The notes under the pieces: generated by a model
Told to the model about the DNA's origin: nothing
The model's database searches: none
Seen by the model: only the letters and a program-made list of their open reading frames with translations
Made by a program: the position numbers and the translations under genes
Assembly (NCBI GenBank): GCA_026182355.1
Contig: JAPFBL010000068.1
Span: 4,481,001 to 4,545,000 of the forward strand
DNA length: 64,000 bases
Source of the DNA: Hermatobates lingyangjiaoensis
Taxonomy: Eukaryota; Arthropoda; Insecta; Hemiptera; Hermatobatidae
Direction of reading: 5' to 3'
In this document: positions 1 to 13,822 of the stretch, one piece after another
How the letters are laid out: the number at the start of each line of letters is the position of its first letter
Position numbering within the stretch: position 1 is the stretch's first letter

Positions 1-3000
1 ATAGCCGCATTAAGTAAAACAAAACATTATTGGTTGTCAACAAGTTTGATATTATGTTACTTATAGTAAAGTTGAGTGTAGGCTACTAGCAATTTTTTAA
101 AATACTTTTTTCATAAAGTGCACAGCCATGTATTGAATGGAATGTTGTTTAGTTGTGAGATGATTACACACGTTTGGAAATTTCTGTTACCATAAGCGTT
201 GTATTTGACAATTCCAAAAATCATATGAATTACTCGTATCGGAACATGATACGGCCAAATTTCAGATTTGTAAGGCATAATAAATATGTATGCCTCCTCG
301 TTAAGTATTTCGTTTAAATACGTATTCTAATAGTTACATATTTTGAAAAATAGGTAGCGACGTTAGAGAAATATTCTACTATGCAATAATTAAGAAGTTG
401 TTGTTGGTATTTTTAATGTTTGTTTACAAAATTTATCTTGTTTGAAATTTACCTTTGAAGTTATTGTAATAATATTATTACAACTTTAATTGTAATTGAA
501 GTTATAATAATAGCTGCCTACAACTATTACCAATTTACTGGTTTTCTCAAAATTGAAGAAGTTCAATTTTTCTCAAAAGAAATAGCTCTTGTCAGCAGAG
601 ATTAATTCATATATTTATGGTAAGCAATACCAAACGATAAATGATCAATTAGGAGAATATATCTATCATTGAGTAAATAGCACTGCAATATATCAGGAAG
701 AATATTCAATCTGCCGTGAAAGATGATCAAGGTACAGGTTGTTATAAGGGAAGAATAGTAACGTATGTATGTATATCCTATAGATCAAATTCAAAATACA
801 CGCTCATCCGACACCTGACAAGCAGAGAAGATACATAAGGTAGGGTGTTTTCGGTTGTCTTTAATGTTACTAATAACCATGAGAACTCACTGCAATATTA
901 TCTCATTCTTATGTATAAGTCTGTTAGATGACCCACTAGAGAATTCATGCAAATACTGTTAACAGATATTCATCGTCCTACTTATCTCTAATCATCTTAA
1001 ATGCATTTCTTACTGATGCTTTATAAATTGATAACTCACGCATTATCTTATATGTGAACATCTGGCATCCATCTTGCAGTGCTGCTTACTAAAGGTACAT
1101 CCAAAATCAAACCTTTCCTGATCTCCTATTATAGTTTTACCGGCATGAGTTATTCATACATTCCTCTTAAATTTAAATTTTTGTAAAAAGATTACTCTCT
1201 AGAAGACGTTCCTGACACTACTGGCTTATATAACAGGAGGCAATGTAACAGTACACTATTTTTAAGAAGTTGATTGTGGATACGAGACTATGTTCTGGGT
1301 GATTATACAATTTAAGAACTGTTCACACAGTGTGATGATAACTGGTATACATTTTAAATGAGAGACTACTATCAGGTTTGGCTGTTACGACTTCTCAACA
1401 GATGCCAGATACTTTATATGGCAGATGGCTATTAGGTAGCCAGTGATCATTTCGAATTGGTCCCACCTTCACAAATACACTGGACTGTTTAAGTACTTTT
1501 CATCCAAAGAGCCACCTGCTTAGATTTTACATGTTATATTACTATCTAGTTTGCCAGTAGTCAAATCTAAGAAGGTTTATTTTCTCTCTAAGCGGTTTCC
1601 TGTTCATCGAGTCAATTATATGAACGACTACCAAACGTACCCATCTTTGAAAGAATCAAAAATTCTATTATACTTGGTATTCCAAAATACCATTAGAAAT
1701 TAGAGAATAGTAGAAAATGCCATTATTAGTACAGTGTTAAGCAAATGCCTCTGTATATCGGTATACACTGCATTAGCTGTCTGTCCTTCAGGTTCATGGA
1801 AGAACAAACAGTTGGTACCTCTGACTCTTGAGCAAGTAAACTGCAGTTGACCATGTGAGAAAACCTTGGTGTCGCTAACTTGAATTCCTTGTATATGCTG
1901 TATACACTCATAACATCTAAAAACTTAAGCTTCGATGAAAAAAAAAACAGGAAAATTTGAATCATTTGAAAACTATTACTTAGACAGTTATTTTTCTGAT
2001 TTTCCTTTAGAAGTATAAAGAACAAGTAGAAAGTCAGTAGATTTATTCTTAGAAACCTTGAAGATATATCTATAGTTGCCCTATAAAATAAATCTATTCC
2101 TTATGAACTTTTATTATTTATAAAAACTCTAAGTAGTTATATTACTTTTATTTTGTTATTGTATTTAAATATTACCAATAATTTGTTGGTATCAATGCTA
2201 TTCCGATGATCCCAAGTCCTGAAAAGTCAGTAAAAAAATTTAAAGGATGGGGGGTTGAAGTATTATTACGCTTAAAGATACCATAACGAAATTAAATCCT
2301 GAATAGTCACTACATCAATGAGAAGGGTGATGCGAGTGATCTACTGTAGTAATAAATACTGAAATGTTTGTCTCCTCTCAACAGCTGCTGTAACTCCAAG
2401 TTTTTTTTTATTTTCCTATGGTGAGTAAATGTTTTATAGCAACTGATCACATCTTTTGGAGGCCATAGAATAAGGTCAAATATTAAACGAGAAATGTTGT
2501 TTAAATATCTGAAGCGATTAAAGAAGTAAATATACGAGGATTTTTCCTTGTCTTAACAATTATTTATTATTGAGGTCCAAAGTTCTTAATCTTTATAGGA
2601 AAGTACTACTTATACTAGAAAAATAGTTTCTGAAACAGTAAGTTTAATCATAGAACGATGTGAATTCGGTTTTTTAATACTATCTTATTCATCGGATCTT
2701 TGCCAGGCTGGATCACACTGGATGCATTACGATTCATCAAAATGTCGATCAAAATCTCATTCATCTGTGATTAAAAATGTTTTAAAAGTTGTCAAATGAA
2801 GGATATTCCTTTTTTTTTTGATAATGTCAATCAATAACTTGTTGACAACTACCTGTTGAATGAGCATGGACCAGGGAGCTGCACTAGTCTGTTTAAGTAT
2901 TCAAGTTGGACAGAGCAGAAGACGGGGATGAAGAAGACCGAGCAGTAAAACTTGTGAGTTGATCATTTGCTTCGCACTTCATGTTACTGTTCCTGTAAGA

Positions 3001-6000
3001 CGTGATCACAATAATCTAATCTTACTCACAACCATCAAGTAGAGAACATTAAATGCTTATTATCGAGTATTTTAATATCTCCTCTATTAGGAGTACACTT
3101 CTTTAAAGCAGCTTGGTTGAATTAATTTTAAATCATAAATGATATTACATTTTAAAAAGATCTGATTATTTTAATATAATTTAATGTATTTTTGAAAGCG
3201 ACGTAAGAAAATAATGAAAGTGAGCACAAATTTGTTTTATAAAACTGTCAGTGGGGGATATCTAGTCAATTAATCACTTGTTATCATTTTAAGCATTAAT
3301 ATCGGAATATTAACATCTGTTATTTTTGTGCAAATTTAAAACTGATCACTCAGCATAGTTTATAATAGGACTAAAATTTGACGTCAGAAAGTAAAGTGTT
3401 AAGCTTTTTAATGTTATTATAAATAAAAACTTGTGTAAAAAAAAGATTGGAATCCAGCTGTAACCTAACCTGATTTCTAATTTTGTAAAACTTAATATAT
3501 ATCTGAATTACGAAATTGGAAACATAAATCATTGCCACAGACAAACCGATGTCCGGTGTAATTGAAATCACTGATTAATTAAAATCAATTTGAAGAGTAT
3601 ACACGGCTCTGCACCTGTCAATCAACCTAAAGTATACAAAGTTGTTACCAGACAACACAGAAAACTGAAAATGTACAATCAATTGAACTTTTTAACGCTA
3701 TTACACATTTAATTACATTTAGATATTTTGATGCTTATAATGAAAACGCATGTTGGAAATATAGCGAAGAAGGTTTATTTGAAGCTCCTTGTGCCAATGC
3801 TACAAAGTCGCCAATGTTGTTGGCTGAATGGAAGTGTAGCTCATTTGTAACATGGCACTTATTTTAGTTATGTCCAGGCCCATGACTAGTCGTCTAGAGT
3901 ACTAGTCGTCGTAGGGCCGATTGCCTTGCGTCTTTTCCGAAGGATGCCCTTCACAATATCTTCAAGAAAAGTCTTGAATCATGGTGAAGATTCCAACATC
4001 CAATCTAGAGCACTAAGGCCAATCTAGTTAGGGCTACCACCTAACCACACCTGACCTCAATTTACAAGCACTCTACTTTTGAATATGAAAACAAAAGTTC
4101 ATATCTCACTCAATACATCTCTAGAAATAACCTACACCGAATAAATATGTTGAGTCTCAGAATAGATGTCAACAACAAGATGCTCTTTTAGTTAGATTTT
4201 GATGTCCTTTAGGCAGTCCAAAATATATGTTCAAATTTAAATAATTAAGTGTGGAATGTACTTTGATATGTATAGGAAACTATTTTTCTAATCTGATTTG
4301 AAAGTATAAGCTCTACGAAATTGTACACACGCAATTATATATGTTTGAATACAATTTTTTAAAATTGTATATACCACGTCTCCTATATGATAATAGAAAT
4401 GTGGTTTATTTTATAATCCTTTCAAATTTTTCACGTTGAATAACCCTTCACTAAAATAGGTTGCCAACTGCTTTCGCGGGCCAATTTTTTTAATTTGATG
4501 CAACAACTTTGCATAGTTATACAATTCAATGATTATGCAGTTTCGGTGTTCAACCTGTAGAATGTCATATACAAAGTTAAAGGTTTTGACTCCTATAAAC
4601 TTGTGTAAGGCAAGTTATGGACACCAAAAAATCATATACTTTGGCAGGAAATGTCTATCTCATAACTGAGGTAACCTGTGGAATAACAGAACACAAAAGC
4701 TTAGAACTTTGAGCTTAGGAAAAACTTATAACTAAAAAAAATAGTAAATAAAGTAACTTACATCATGTAATAAATTGAATTAAGGAACATCACCTATAAG
4801 GGATTACAAATCTTTACCTTTTGGGTAAAATGGTAAAAAAAAATTATTCTACAGAATAAGCGCATTTTGTTTACAATAACACATACTAGTTTCGCGTCGT
4901 AAGTGCTTAAATACGCCCGACCAATTCTTAGGATGTCATCAGTTCAAATTCAACTCTTGAAGTTTATATAGTGGCTCTTGAAAATGAACAAAATCTGATG
5001 ACGGTCGGGAACATCCAGGAACTTTGATGTTGGTCCGGTTTTTTTTTTAAGCACTATTGTGCTTAATAATAGCATTATTGTGCTTATATTTAATATAATC
5101 ACTAATGAATATTGATGTTCAGTTATCAATGTTGAGTAGTTTACACGATTGCTTACACAGTCATTTACAGATAAAACTTAATTTTAATTCTTCGTGTTAC
5201 ATTTCTTAATGAAATAATGGAAACAAATTTTTCTCAAGCAATATTCATATTAATACATAACTAGAAGTTTCTAGAATCACTAGAAGAGAGGGATAAAGTT
5301 AGTACTCGTTTTGATATAAAACAATAATGTGCCTTTCCCTTTATTCATTACGACTCAAATCAATGGGGTTGCATATCACACGGATATTCATATACGAACA
5401 TATAACTATATGTTTATCAAATATAATATTTCCCTCATCAAACAGTGAAAAATGTAGATTTGTTACAACACATTCGATAGAAGAAAGAAGGCGCACATTT
5501 CAAAATTGGCGCCGTTACATATTTCGAGTATGTTAATCCGTAATGATTTCAGAACATATTTTTTATGGTCGCTATACTTAATAGTAATGATTATAAAAGG
5601 AAAAGAGACTCCAAGTCCCAACAAAAAAGGTTTTATACAACGTCTAAGCGTTTCGAACATTTAGTGCTCTTTGTCAGGTTACATCTGAGTTTCGGCTTTA
5701 TAGGACTACATCACTCCTTCCAATAGTTCAACATTGGTGGTGTTTTTTTCATAGCCTACTGATTTATTTTGTGGACTATGTACCACTAAAGGAATGCCAA
5801 AGCACTGACTTCATGACTGGTTTCGTACATTCCCTCACACTTTGGGTACTCAACGTGAGTATATCTTCCGATAACAAAAAACCAAGAGTCATAAATAATA
5901 AAAAAAAAACTTGAAACTTGAAGGGACACATCAAATAATGAGAAAAAAATCATAAAGCTCTGTTTCCTCTACCCTTGGTATTAGCTTTTACAAACAGTTG

Positions 6001-6440
6001 TCAAAAGCACAAAGAAGTATACACATAATCATTATTCTTTGGGACCGCATCTGTGAAATCCAGCGCTTATAGGTACTCAGCACACATGCACGGAACGGTG
6101 ACTATGCGCTTTAATACCTAGAATTGATACGTACCGTAAAAATATACGTCCTATATTCTTATGATGGAGAGATCTTCCTGTCACTTTGGGTCTGACAGTC
6201 TTACTATGTTCTATCACTTCCTCTCCCTCCTTTACAGAGATTTGGTTAGAAATCTCCTTCTCCCTTTGTCTTTTCCCATTACTTCCTTTTTATTGTTTTC
6301 CTTTATTATTGCTGATTAAAGAATTAAACCATATCTAAAAATTGTGTATATAGAAAAATCTGGTCTGATATGAAAGTATAGTTTTAATTATTATTATTTA
6401 TAATAAACTATTATAATGTGATTTACAGTAAGAGTTTGTT
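1..6440. other. AT-rich intergenic DNA, no supported gene
   Basis: No open frame here resembles a known protein and none shows a convincing exon with flanking splice sites. The DNA is AT-rich with many short homopolymer runs. At 52-95 it carries the same terminal motif as the large inverted-repeat family at 41-50 kb, so the left edge probably cuts a copy of that repeat. A 5' non-coding exon of the LITAF-like gene could lie in the right part, but I could not locate one. Confidence 0.6.
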
Positions 6441-6461
6441 TTAGAGGTGGACTTGAAAAGC

Positions 6462-9400
6462 ATGGATTTCTCTGATGTTGAGGAGAAGGGTGAGGAGGTG
6501 TGGGCAGCGACGACTGTGACGGTGGCGTACAGCATGGAGACAGAGCAGGACTCGGCGAGCCAGGCAGAGGCGGTGCCGCCCCCGGCCCAGCCGCCGTCCT
6601 ACACGTCGGTCGAGCTGCCGCGGCCCCACTCGCTGCCTTTCCTGCCTCCCCAGCCTCCGCCCTCCTACGGCGAGGCCGTCGGTCTTACCTGCTTCACGCG
6701 CCCTGCTCCCCCTCTCATTCTCAACCTTGGAAGTACGCAGTCTCTTTCCTACCTTAATTTCATCTCCTTCTCTATTTCCTTTTAGATTTAGATTTAGAAG
6801 GTAGTTTAGGAAATTTGGAAATATAGTTGCACTAGAGAAATGTGTCCATCATACAGGGAACTTAGTTTTATCGGTACTGTTTAATTTCAGAAACTCCATA
6901 GATTAAGATTTCTATTAACAATTAATAGAATTCTTAAACTTTGTTAAGATTTCTGAACAAAGTAGTAAAATTAAAGAAATAATAGTTTGCCCAGGAATTT
7001 GATTTTCAAATAACAGTTTCCTGGTAATCTGTACTCGGAAAATGGAAACTAAACTCCAAGTGAATTCATTTGTGTTTTGACAGTTGTCGAACTCTAAGAC
7101 AAAAAACTGACATGTTTTTTCAAGCTTTTGGGTAAAATTAAAAGGTATTTTTATACAATAGTCCAATGTGACTCTTTTTTTAATAAAATCGAACAGTTTA
7201 AATTAATTGTGTCAAAATATTACGCTTCTTTGACTGAAATATAAGCTAATTTCATAATAAGAATAAAAATAAACAAAAGAAATAACGTTTTGATATATAA
7301 GTATGGTAAGGTCCATAATCTATATGACTAATGTGTTATTTAACTAAAAGTAGAGTTAATTATTTCTTTGTTTACATTTTTTTTTCGTTTTTAATGCAAT
7401 TACCATGTAATTAACAAGGTTTGAAAATGACTATCCCAAAAAACATTTGATGGTTGTTTTGGTTAATCATATCTTTATCTCCGTCATCATCATTAACCTA
7501 GTGGGTTTGCTCCCACGTAACAGGAAGCTGCAACCCACGGTTTTGTAGCCATTTTGTCAGCTGTTACTCAGTCATAATGTACAGCACAGCTGGACTTAGC
7601 ATTGCTGACACGTTTTCATCAAATTGTCATATTCAACAACTCTTCGTCGCTCTTAACATGCTTCACTTGACTTCAATGGGGAAGCGTGGCTCAAATTCTG
7701 CAAGAGACACGCAGTTCATTGAATATCCCTTTAGTTAATTTAATATTGAAGATATAGGAGCTGATTCGACTCCAAACAAACACTGAACATGAAAACTTGT
7801 AGAATACTTCTGTAATAGTAGTATTTTATAGCCAATTGACAGCACAAAGGATGTTTTTTTATTGTCTTTTAACAACACTTTCAAAACTACTTGGGTATTT
7901 AAAAACGGTTTGGAATTTAAAATGTCGTTCTCTGTCTGTGAACAATGACATGTTTGTCTAAGTCTGATAGCCTTGATGACAGATCTGTATTGAACTTTCC
8001 GAAGCACTGTGACACGCCAAGCGAGGAAGACGGACATCCAAAGGTGAAGGGGAAAGGTGACAATTTTAGAATATCACTAAAACAAATAAGTTTTATTCAA
8101 TTCATACTTTAATAAAAATGGAAAGATTAAATATTTACGAGTCATCAATATTTTCGATTAACATTATATTTTCTTAAGGTTTTATATTGTTTTTGAAATA
8201 TAATTTATTGATTTTGAAACCATAATGTGTTATTTGCTATTAAATTTACTTTTTGTTGGTAAGAATTTTAAATTATCTGTTTCGAAAATTCTGATTTTTC
8301 TATCACTCTAGAAGAACTAGAAACCATTTCTGCCACCCTAGAAAATTTCACTTTGAATAAGAAACTGGTCTACTTTTTATGATAGAAAAATGATCTACTT
8401 TCTTAACATAGAAAGAATATGTTGCAGTAGACTTACTACTAGAGAGGTAAAGTTTATGCTGATTGATATATTGGGTTTCCATAAGCATAACCGCTACTGG
8501 TTTGTAGCTCCAAGATGGGGACATCGTTCACAGCCTGCCTTCTGCTCTCACTGCCACGCAGTCATCCTCTCCCAAACAAGACACTACCCTGGTCCAGTGA
8601 CCCATGCTGCTGCAGCCATCATGTTCTTCCTCTTGTAATGTTATCATATTTTGTAAATGATTCTACTTCATCCCAACTTATGTTTAACAAAATATTTTAT
8701 AATTATAGCAACTATATAAAATACAAAACTAATAGTAATTGATACTGTAGTAATAGTAATAGCTTAGATACTTGATAGAAGCAGGTATTGTAGCAGTTAA
8801 GGGTTCATTAGGTTTATTTAGCTACCCTGAAACTTTGGTGACTAAATGGTTAGTTTGCTCGTCCGCTGATAGATTTGTCTCTGCAGTCACAGTTCAGCCA
8901 TACACCTGATGGTTTTCACGTTACCTATGATGGAGGTGAACATCAGGACAGTGTCAATGCCAAACACCTCGCTTGGCTCCCGTTTACTCCCTTTTATGAT
9001 TCAATCGAAATTAAAGTAGTTACTACAAATTAATAAGTAACATAAAATTTGGTAATTTGTCTTAAAAATATTTACATATCAAACTATAAATGATAAATGC
9101 CGGAAGCATCCTCCTTGCTATGTAATTACTTATCAACCCTACTTTAATGAACTTGAATGTGGATACATATAAAGCACGAGGTATAAAACATCTATTAACT
9201 CAAAGTACTGCTTGGTCCTTTCAGGTCCGATGAACAGTACTTGAGCACTTGTTTTCCTTATCAATGGACTCGCTATCTTATTCCTAAATACTGTGTAACA
9301 CTAATACAAATATTGTGCTATGGTATAAGCTCCATTGGCTGCATCTATGTATAAGGTGCTCCATGGCTTGTACATGATTTCCAGAGCAGGCACAAAAGTT

Positions 9401-11467
9401 TTAGTTAATTACTCTTATCTGTGGAGATACTTCTAGAATTTCTCGTGTCATTTCAATAGAACTGGGTCATTTGCTAGTGGATTGGTAGGTTTTTCAATCC
9501 TAATTTCTATTTTATAGTGGGGAAGTACACTTTTATATGAGCCCTTTGTTGCCAAGAGTACCTGCTATTCATTATGGCGTCTACTTTTACTCACTTCTTC
9601 AAATGTGTGTATGGATAAAGTGCATATTCTGTTGGGGTTTTATTGTCACTGGCTGCCCCGTTGGCTCTTCCATTCCGTGAATACCCGTGCGAGCTTTCAC
9701 CCAAGCAAAGTAATTCCGAACTCTGTTTGTTAATCTCTTGAAAGCACAATTTACCTTTAGTTGTTAGATTGTGATAATCATTGGGTGATGATTTTTTAAA
9801 AGGCCTAAACTGATTTTACTTGCCGTATTTATTCTGATTAAACAATTCATGATTGTATGTTCTTCTATCAAGCTGATGGCTCTTTTTTCCTGATTTAGGT
9901 AACCCCCAAATCAGGGAGTTTATTTATCACCCCTGTTCCCTTAGATAGATTACAAGTACTCATTAACAAACTATAATAATATGAGCAATTCTAATGCATA
10001 TAGACATTAATGGTCAAATATTAGATTTGGAGAAATACAAGACTATAACATTTCTTACTTAAGTACTATTAATATTAAAATTATGATAATCATATTATTG
10101 ATATTCTTATAATTACTATTTTAGGTCTTATAATAACACTTAATTACACTTTTGGTTCAGCTGTGAGGGTTGTGTTGCAAATTGTCTATGCTATGCAATT
10201 TATGAATTTTATAAATTTACTAGTTTCGTTAGCAATAATTTCGCACTATGTCATTGGCCACTTTCCACCTTGTATAATCACTTCTTTTTTGAACATATAC
10301 CTTTCTTTTTCTTCCATTGGGCATTTATACAAAATATGATGCCAGTTTTGATAATTTGCTCCCATGGACAATTTGGTTGGTCAATGATTTTACGAGTAAA
10401 CCAGGCAAGATAACTTTTACTTTTTCCATGGTCAGTTAGAGCCATAGTGGTTTTATAGGTACGTATGTTGTATCTTTTTCTTCATTCTTTCCGCCACTGT
10501 TGGGCAATAAAGCGTGGTGTATTTTGCCAGAGGTTTTGAAATATTTGGTACTTTTTAGTTTGTTATAACCGTTTAGCATACGTCTTTGGAACTATTTCCT
10601 ATGAGATAGTTGTTTTCTCATCTTCACTAGCTCTCTTTGCTTCTGCATGGCTGATGGCTTTAAAATTGATAAAAGTTCTAGCTCATTATTGGAGCACCCT
10701 CCAATAATAGCATATCCTACATTTCGTTCAGTCTTACTGCCGTCTGTGTAAAGTTCGAGGTTGACGTCTAATAAGACGTTATTGCTGGGTGGAGCCGGTA
10801 TTTAGATTTCACTGGCTTCTTTAACGTCTCTGCCGTCAATCCATTCTACTACTCCTCCAAAAGAGACGACGTTAATTTTGTTTTTCTCCACTATTATTCA
10901 TATGGGAGTTATTCCCACAATAACAGTTAGTATATTGTTTGATGTTTCATTCTCCTGATAAGTGACGAAGGTAATCTATGTCTGCAACATTACTAGCCTT
11001 GATGGCGAATATTAGAAACAGGAAAGGTGAAGAAAAATCAAACCAAGTACCTTTGGAGTAGTTCACTCAGTAAAATATGACTTAACTAACTTTCACCACT
11101 CACATATTCTGCTTAACGATTGTAATGGCATTCTATCATAGCTGGCATGTCTTTCTTCGTCCGACCAGTTACTGAACGAATCCATCTCCTAACAAGATCT
11201 TGCAGATCTGTTCCAAAAAGCTGGGGGAAAACGTACGAGATATGACAATATCTATTAATAGTAATATATCTAATAACTACGCTGATATGAAGAAGATTAT
11301 GATTACATACTCTTACTCAGTATGTTACACCTGAGTAAGAAACATTGGCTGTTGGCAGATGCTGGCCTTGTTGTCTTATACCCTACTGCTTGGACACTTG
11401 CCAGACCGCCAAGCACTTCTGTCCCTCCTGTAACCAGCTGCTCGGAGTCCGGCACGCTCTCATTTGA
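6462..11467 (+). CDS. LITAF: LITAF-domain protein (LPS-induced TNF factor / SIMPLE family), three coding exons
   Basis: Proposed coding exons are 6462-6732, 8508-8634 and 11359-11467, giving about 168 residues; vertebrate LITAF has about 161. Exon 1 is Pro-rich with two PPSY motifs (residues 44-47 and 66-69), the sites that recruit WW-domain NEDD4-type ligases in this family. Exon 2 supplies the N-terminal zinc half (CSHC, 103-106) and the start of the hydrophobic membrane-embedded segment. Exon 3 completes that segment with CWPCCLIPYC and supplies the second zinc half, HFCPSC (152-157), ending in the typical LLG. The exon 2-3 junction is phase-consistent, TT|A. Family members are monotopic proteins of the late endosome/lysosome membrane acting in sorting. 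ATG 6462 has A at -3 and G at +4. The exon 1 donor is uncertain: 6733 (GTACGC) is preferred, but 6682 (GTCTTA) also keeps phase and gives 151 residues. Intron 2 contains retrotransposon remnants. Confidence 0.9.
9200..9770 (-). mobile_element. Non-LTR retrotransposon remnant, C-terminal part of RNase H domain
   Basis: On the minus strand, around 9760-9640, the frame reads WVKARTGIHGMEE, close to the end of RNase H domains in non-LTR retrotransposons (W-V-x-x-H/R-x-G-I-x-G-x-E). Degraded coding sequence of the following linker continues to about 9200 with many stops. It lies within intron 2 of the LITAF-like gene, in antisense. It may be the same original insertion as the remnant at 10170-10960, because the order on the strand is RNase H start, zinc knuckle, RNase H end; the spacing is wrong for a single intact copy, so two insertions or a rearrangement are also possible. 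Confidence 0.55.
10170..10960 (-). mobile_element. Non-LTR retrotransposon remnant, RNase H start and C-terminal knuckle
   Basis: Minus-strand translation near 10770-10700 gives LELYTDGSKTERNVGYAIIG, the opening strand of an RNase H domain with the catalytic D of the TDGS motif. Near 10450-10220 it reads LTDHGKSKSYLAWF followed by a region with C-P spacing and YKCPMEEKER, matching the segment after RNase H in I/R1/jockey-type elements. Stops and frameshifts make it non-functional. It sits antisense inside intron 2 of the LITAF-like gene. Confidence 0.65.
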
Positions 11468-11636
11468 ACACAGTCAATAAACCCATCAACGGAGTCCACC
11501 AGCTGACCAACATACCACAAACTTTCTTCTACTCTTTTCAACTATTTTTTCTTTAACCCATCTTTAATTGCCTAAATTTGCAATACACAAATGTACATTT
11601 TTAACTTTATTTACTAATTATATGTTGTATTTATAA

Positions 11637-11642
11637 AATAAA
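11637..11642 (+). terminator. Polyadenylation signal, LITAF-like gene
   Basis: AATAAA lies 170 bp after the stop codon of the LITAF-like gene. A second AATAAA at 11476-11481 is only 9 bp past the stop, so the 11637 copy is the likelier one. Confidence 0.5.
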
Positions 11643-12120
11643 TGTATTTTACAGCTTTAATTATGACAAATGTTGATAGCAATGATTTTTTTTTATGGAT
11701 TACGATCTAACCTGGGTTTTAATCGTATACCCGGGACCTGGAGGTTAAGGCACACTAACACCCAGTGTTCATATCCGTTTCGTAAGACACACCCCGTGTG
11801 TGACGTCATACTCCCACAATGCAACATTTCTGAGACCCTTTCAAATTAATTAGCCCTTCTATTTCTCCTGATTAGTGATTTATGTACTTCAAAATTTACT
11901 GGTAAAGTAGTACTGAAATGTTCATGATTATTTAGTTTAATACATTCTGTAGGGAATTTATGAGACTACTTCTACCCATTAGGTGATTATGAACTACACC
12001 ACTTATATGGAAATACTCCCGTAATTAATATTATGGCATTCGCACCCTCCTTTGTTTGCACCTATTGGTGAAATTCGGTACCTCGTGCGCCGACTGGCCA
12101 TAATTAGATTATCATAACGT
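11643..12120. other. Intergenic spacer, no gene seen
   Basis: Nothing protein-like and no RNA gene recognised. A short stretch near 11720-11820 is richer in GC than its surroundings, but neither strand encodes anything I recognise. Confidence 0.5.
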
Positions 12121-12266
12121 GTATATGATAGGATAAAAAGATTTCACATAAACACGTGAAATAACAATCAATGATCAAACCACAATAAGATGTCTGTTTT
12201 CACATTTTAGTCTTGTTTCCCCATTTCTTATTGTGGTTTGAGCATTGATATGATAGGATATATATG
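12121..12266. repeat. Short foldback repeat, family A copy 1
   Basis: An inverted repeat pairs about 12159-12192 with 12219-12247 (cacaataag / cttattgtg core with flanking homology). The outer sequence atgataggata occurs on both sides, as an imperfect direct repeat. The block around gatttcacataaacacgtga and the following 40 bases recur in inverted orientation at 29380-29445, so this is a dispersed family rather than a local accident. No coding capacity; it resembles a miniature non-autonomous element. Confidence 0.65.
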
Positions 12267-13822
12267 ATTTTTTATGATACATCATAGGAAATGATAACAT
12301 TTATTTTTAAGTATAAGTACAGTATATATCAGACAAATGGACCATTCTTGTAAGCCGTATACTAGTGGAAGTAGTGTTTGTAGGTCATTTAGTAGAAAAT
12401 AAACGAATAATGACCTTTTTTGTCAACCCCAAAAACACCTGTTTTACTCTTTGGGAATTCTACATTATTCAAGTTTATTTACATAATATGCTTTCTTAAA
12501 AAGTATATAAAACCATATAGACCAGGAGCCGGTAGACGTTTAGGATCATAGGCAAAAAGATTTTATCATTTATGAGCAACAAGAGCTAAGGGCATAACAG
12601 AAACATATGAAACACTCAGTATGATTTCTATTACATTTCATATAACAAATAAATTTTTGTTTTAATTTTTTGAAATCAACTTAATTAACATCCAAATAAC
12701 TTTGATATTGAATTCTAATTACAATAAGAACAAATCTTATTTATGTTTCTCTTTAGGGTGTTTTTTAATAAATATATATTCCATTAAAAATATGCATTTA
12801 TTTTATATGAACGTGTTTTTCGCTCGTCTATTGATCGCATACCGCTAAAACTTTGTATTTGGTGTTGTCACAGTAATAGCCTTTCTTGATTACAAGTATA
12901 GAGATCCTGACTCATAAGAAGAACCAGTATTAGGTTACAAAGGACAATTGTGAGATTGGGAAAGTTACCTGCCAATTTTTATTCGCCAGAAATGGTAGGA
13001 AGTACAAGTTCATAGACAGATTAATGATACAGGCACTAATATCATTTTGAGAACTTCAGGAGAAGCTCTTGTTTGTCTCCTAGTTGACAGATCTGCTCCT
13101 AGGGTTGCCCTCAGTCGTTAATGATAATTAATTTTCTTTATAGTTCTTTTTTATTAATTTTCCATTTATTTTCCGTTTTGCTTACTTTTACTATGATATT
13201 TATATCCTTACTTACCTTTATTTATTTATTTTTATCCTCATCTCCCTTTTCTTCTTAAGTTGGCTAAACAGATTAGGTGACTGTTGAATGATATGTCTTC
13301 AGTCGTCACTTATCTTCGGAGCAACTCACTTCTCTACCTTATGACAACGAGGTCAAAACTTTAAAAGTGCTTTAGTTTAATAAAATTCTATCTTTTTCAA
13401 TTATTAACACGTGGTCTGTGATGATATGTCGGAAATCGTTTGACTACTGCAAACTGAAGTTAGGTTTGACTTGCTTTAGTTTTGACGCTTACTCCCAAGC
13501 AATTATAAGACAAAAATTAAAAAAAAAACAAACTTCTAGTTAAAACATCTGTATTAATAAATATTTTTAAAAAAATAACAATTGTAAGTAAACTAAACAA
13601 CAAAAGCAATAAATGGCACTCAAAGATAAAAAATACATTTTTTTTTTAAATAAATTACAAAATAATAAGGAATATTAAAGTAAATTAATCGAGCTAAATA
13701 ATATTATCATGAGATTGTTAAGGCACGTTAAATTACAATTTGGCGTTACAATAATATTAATAAGGTAAAAACACTGAGTGTCTTGTATATGGAAGTTATC
13801 GAAGACTACAAATAACTACTCT
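12267..13822. other. Intergenic spacer and 3' flank of parvin
   Basis: Between the convergent ends of the LITAF-like gene and parvin I see only AT-rich DNA. The part next to 13822 should include the parvin 3' UTR, but no clear minus-strand AATAAA stood out close to the stop. Confidence 0.5.

Noticed and set aside
6441..6757. Alternative open frames overlapping the PPSY exon on both strands
   Set aside because: They are long only because the DNA is GC-rich. The frame with PPSY motifs is the one that splices in phase to the LITAF domain exons.
7735..8037. A 100-codon minus-strand open frame
   Set aside because: No family resemblance, no splice signals or start context, and it lies in the intron of the LITAF-like gene.
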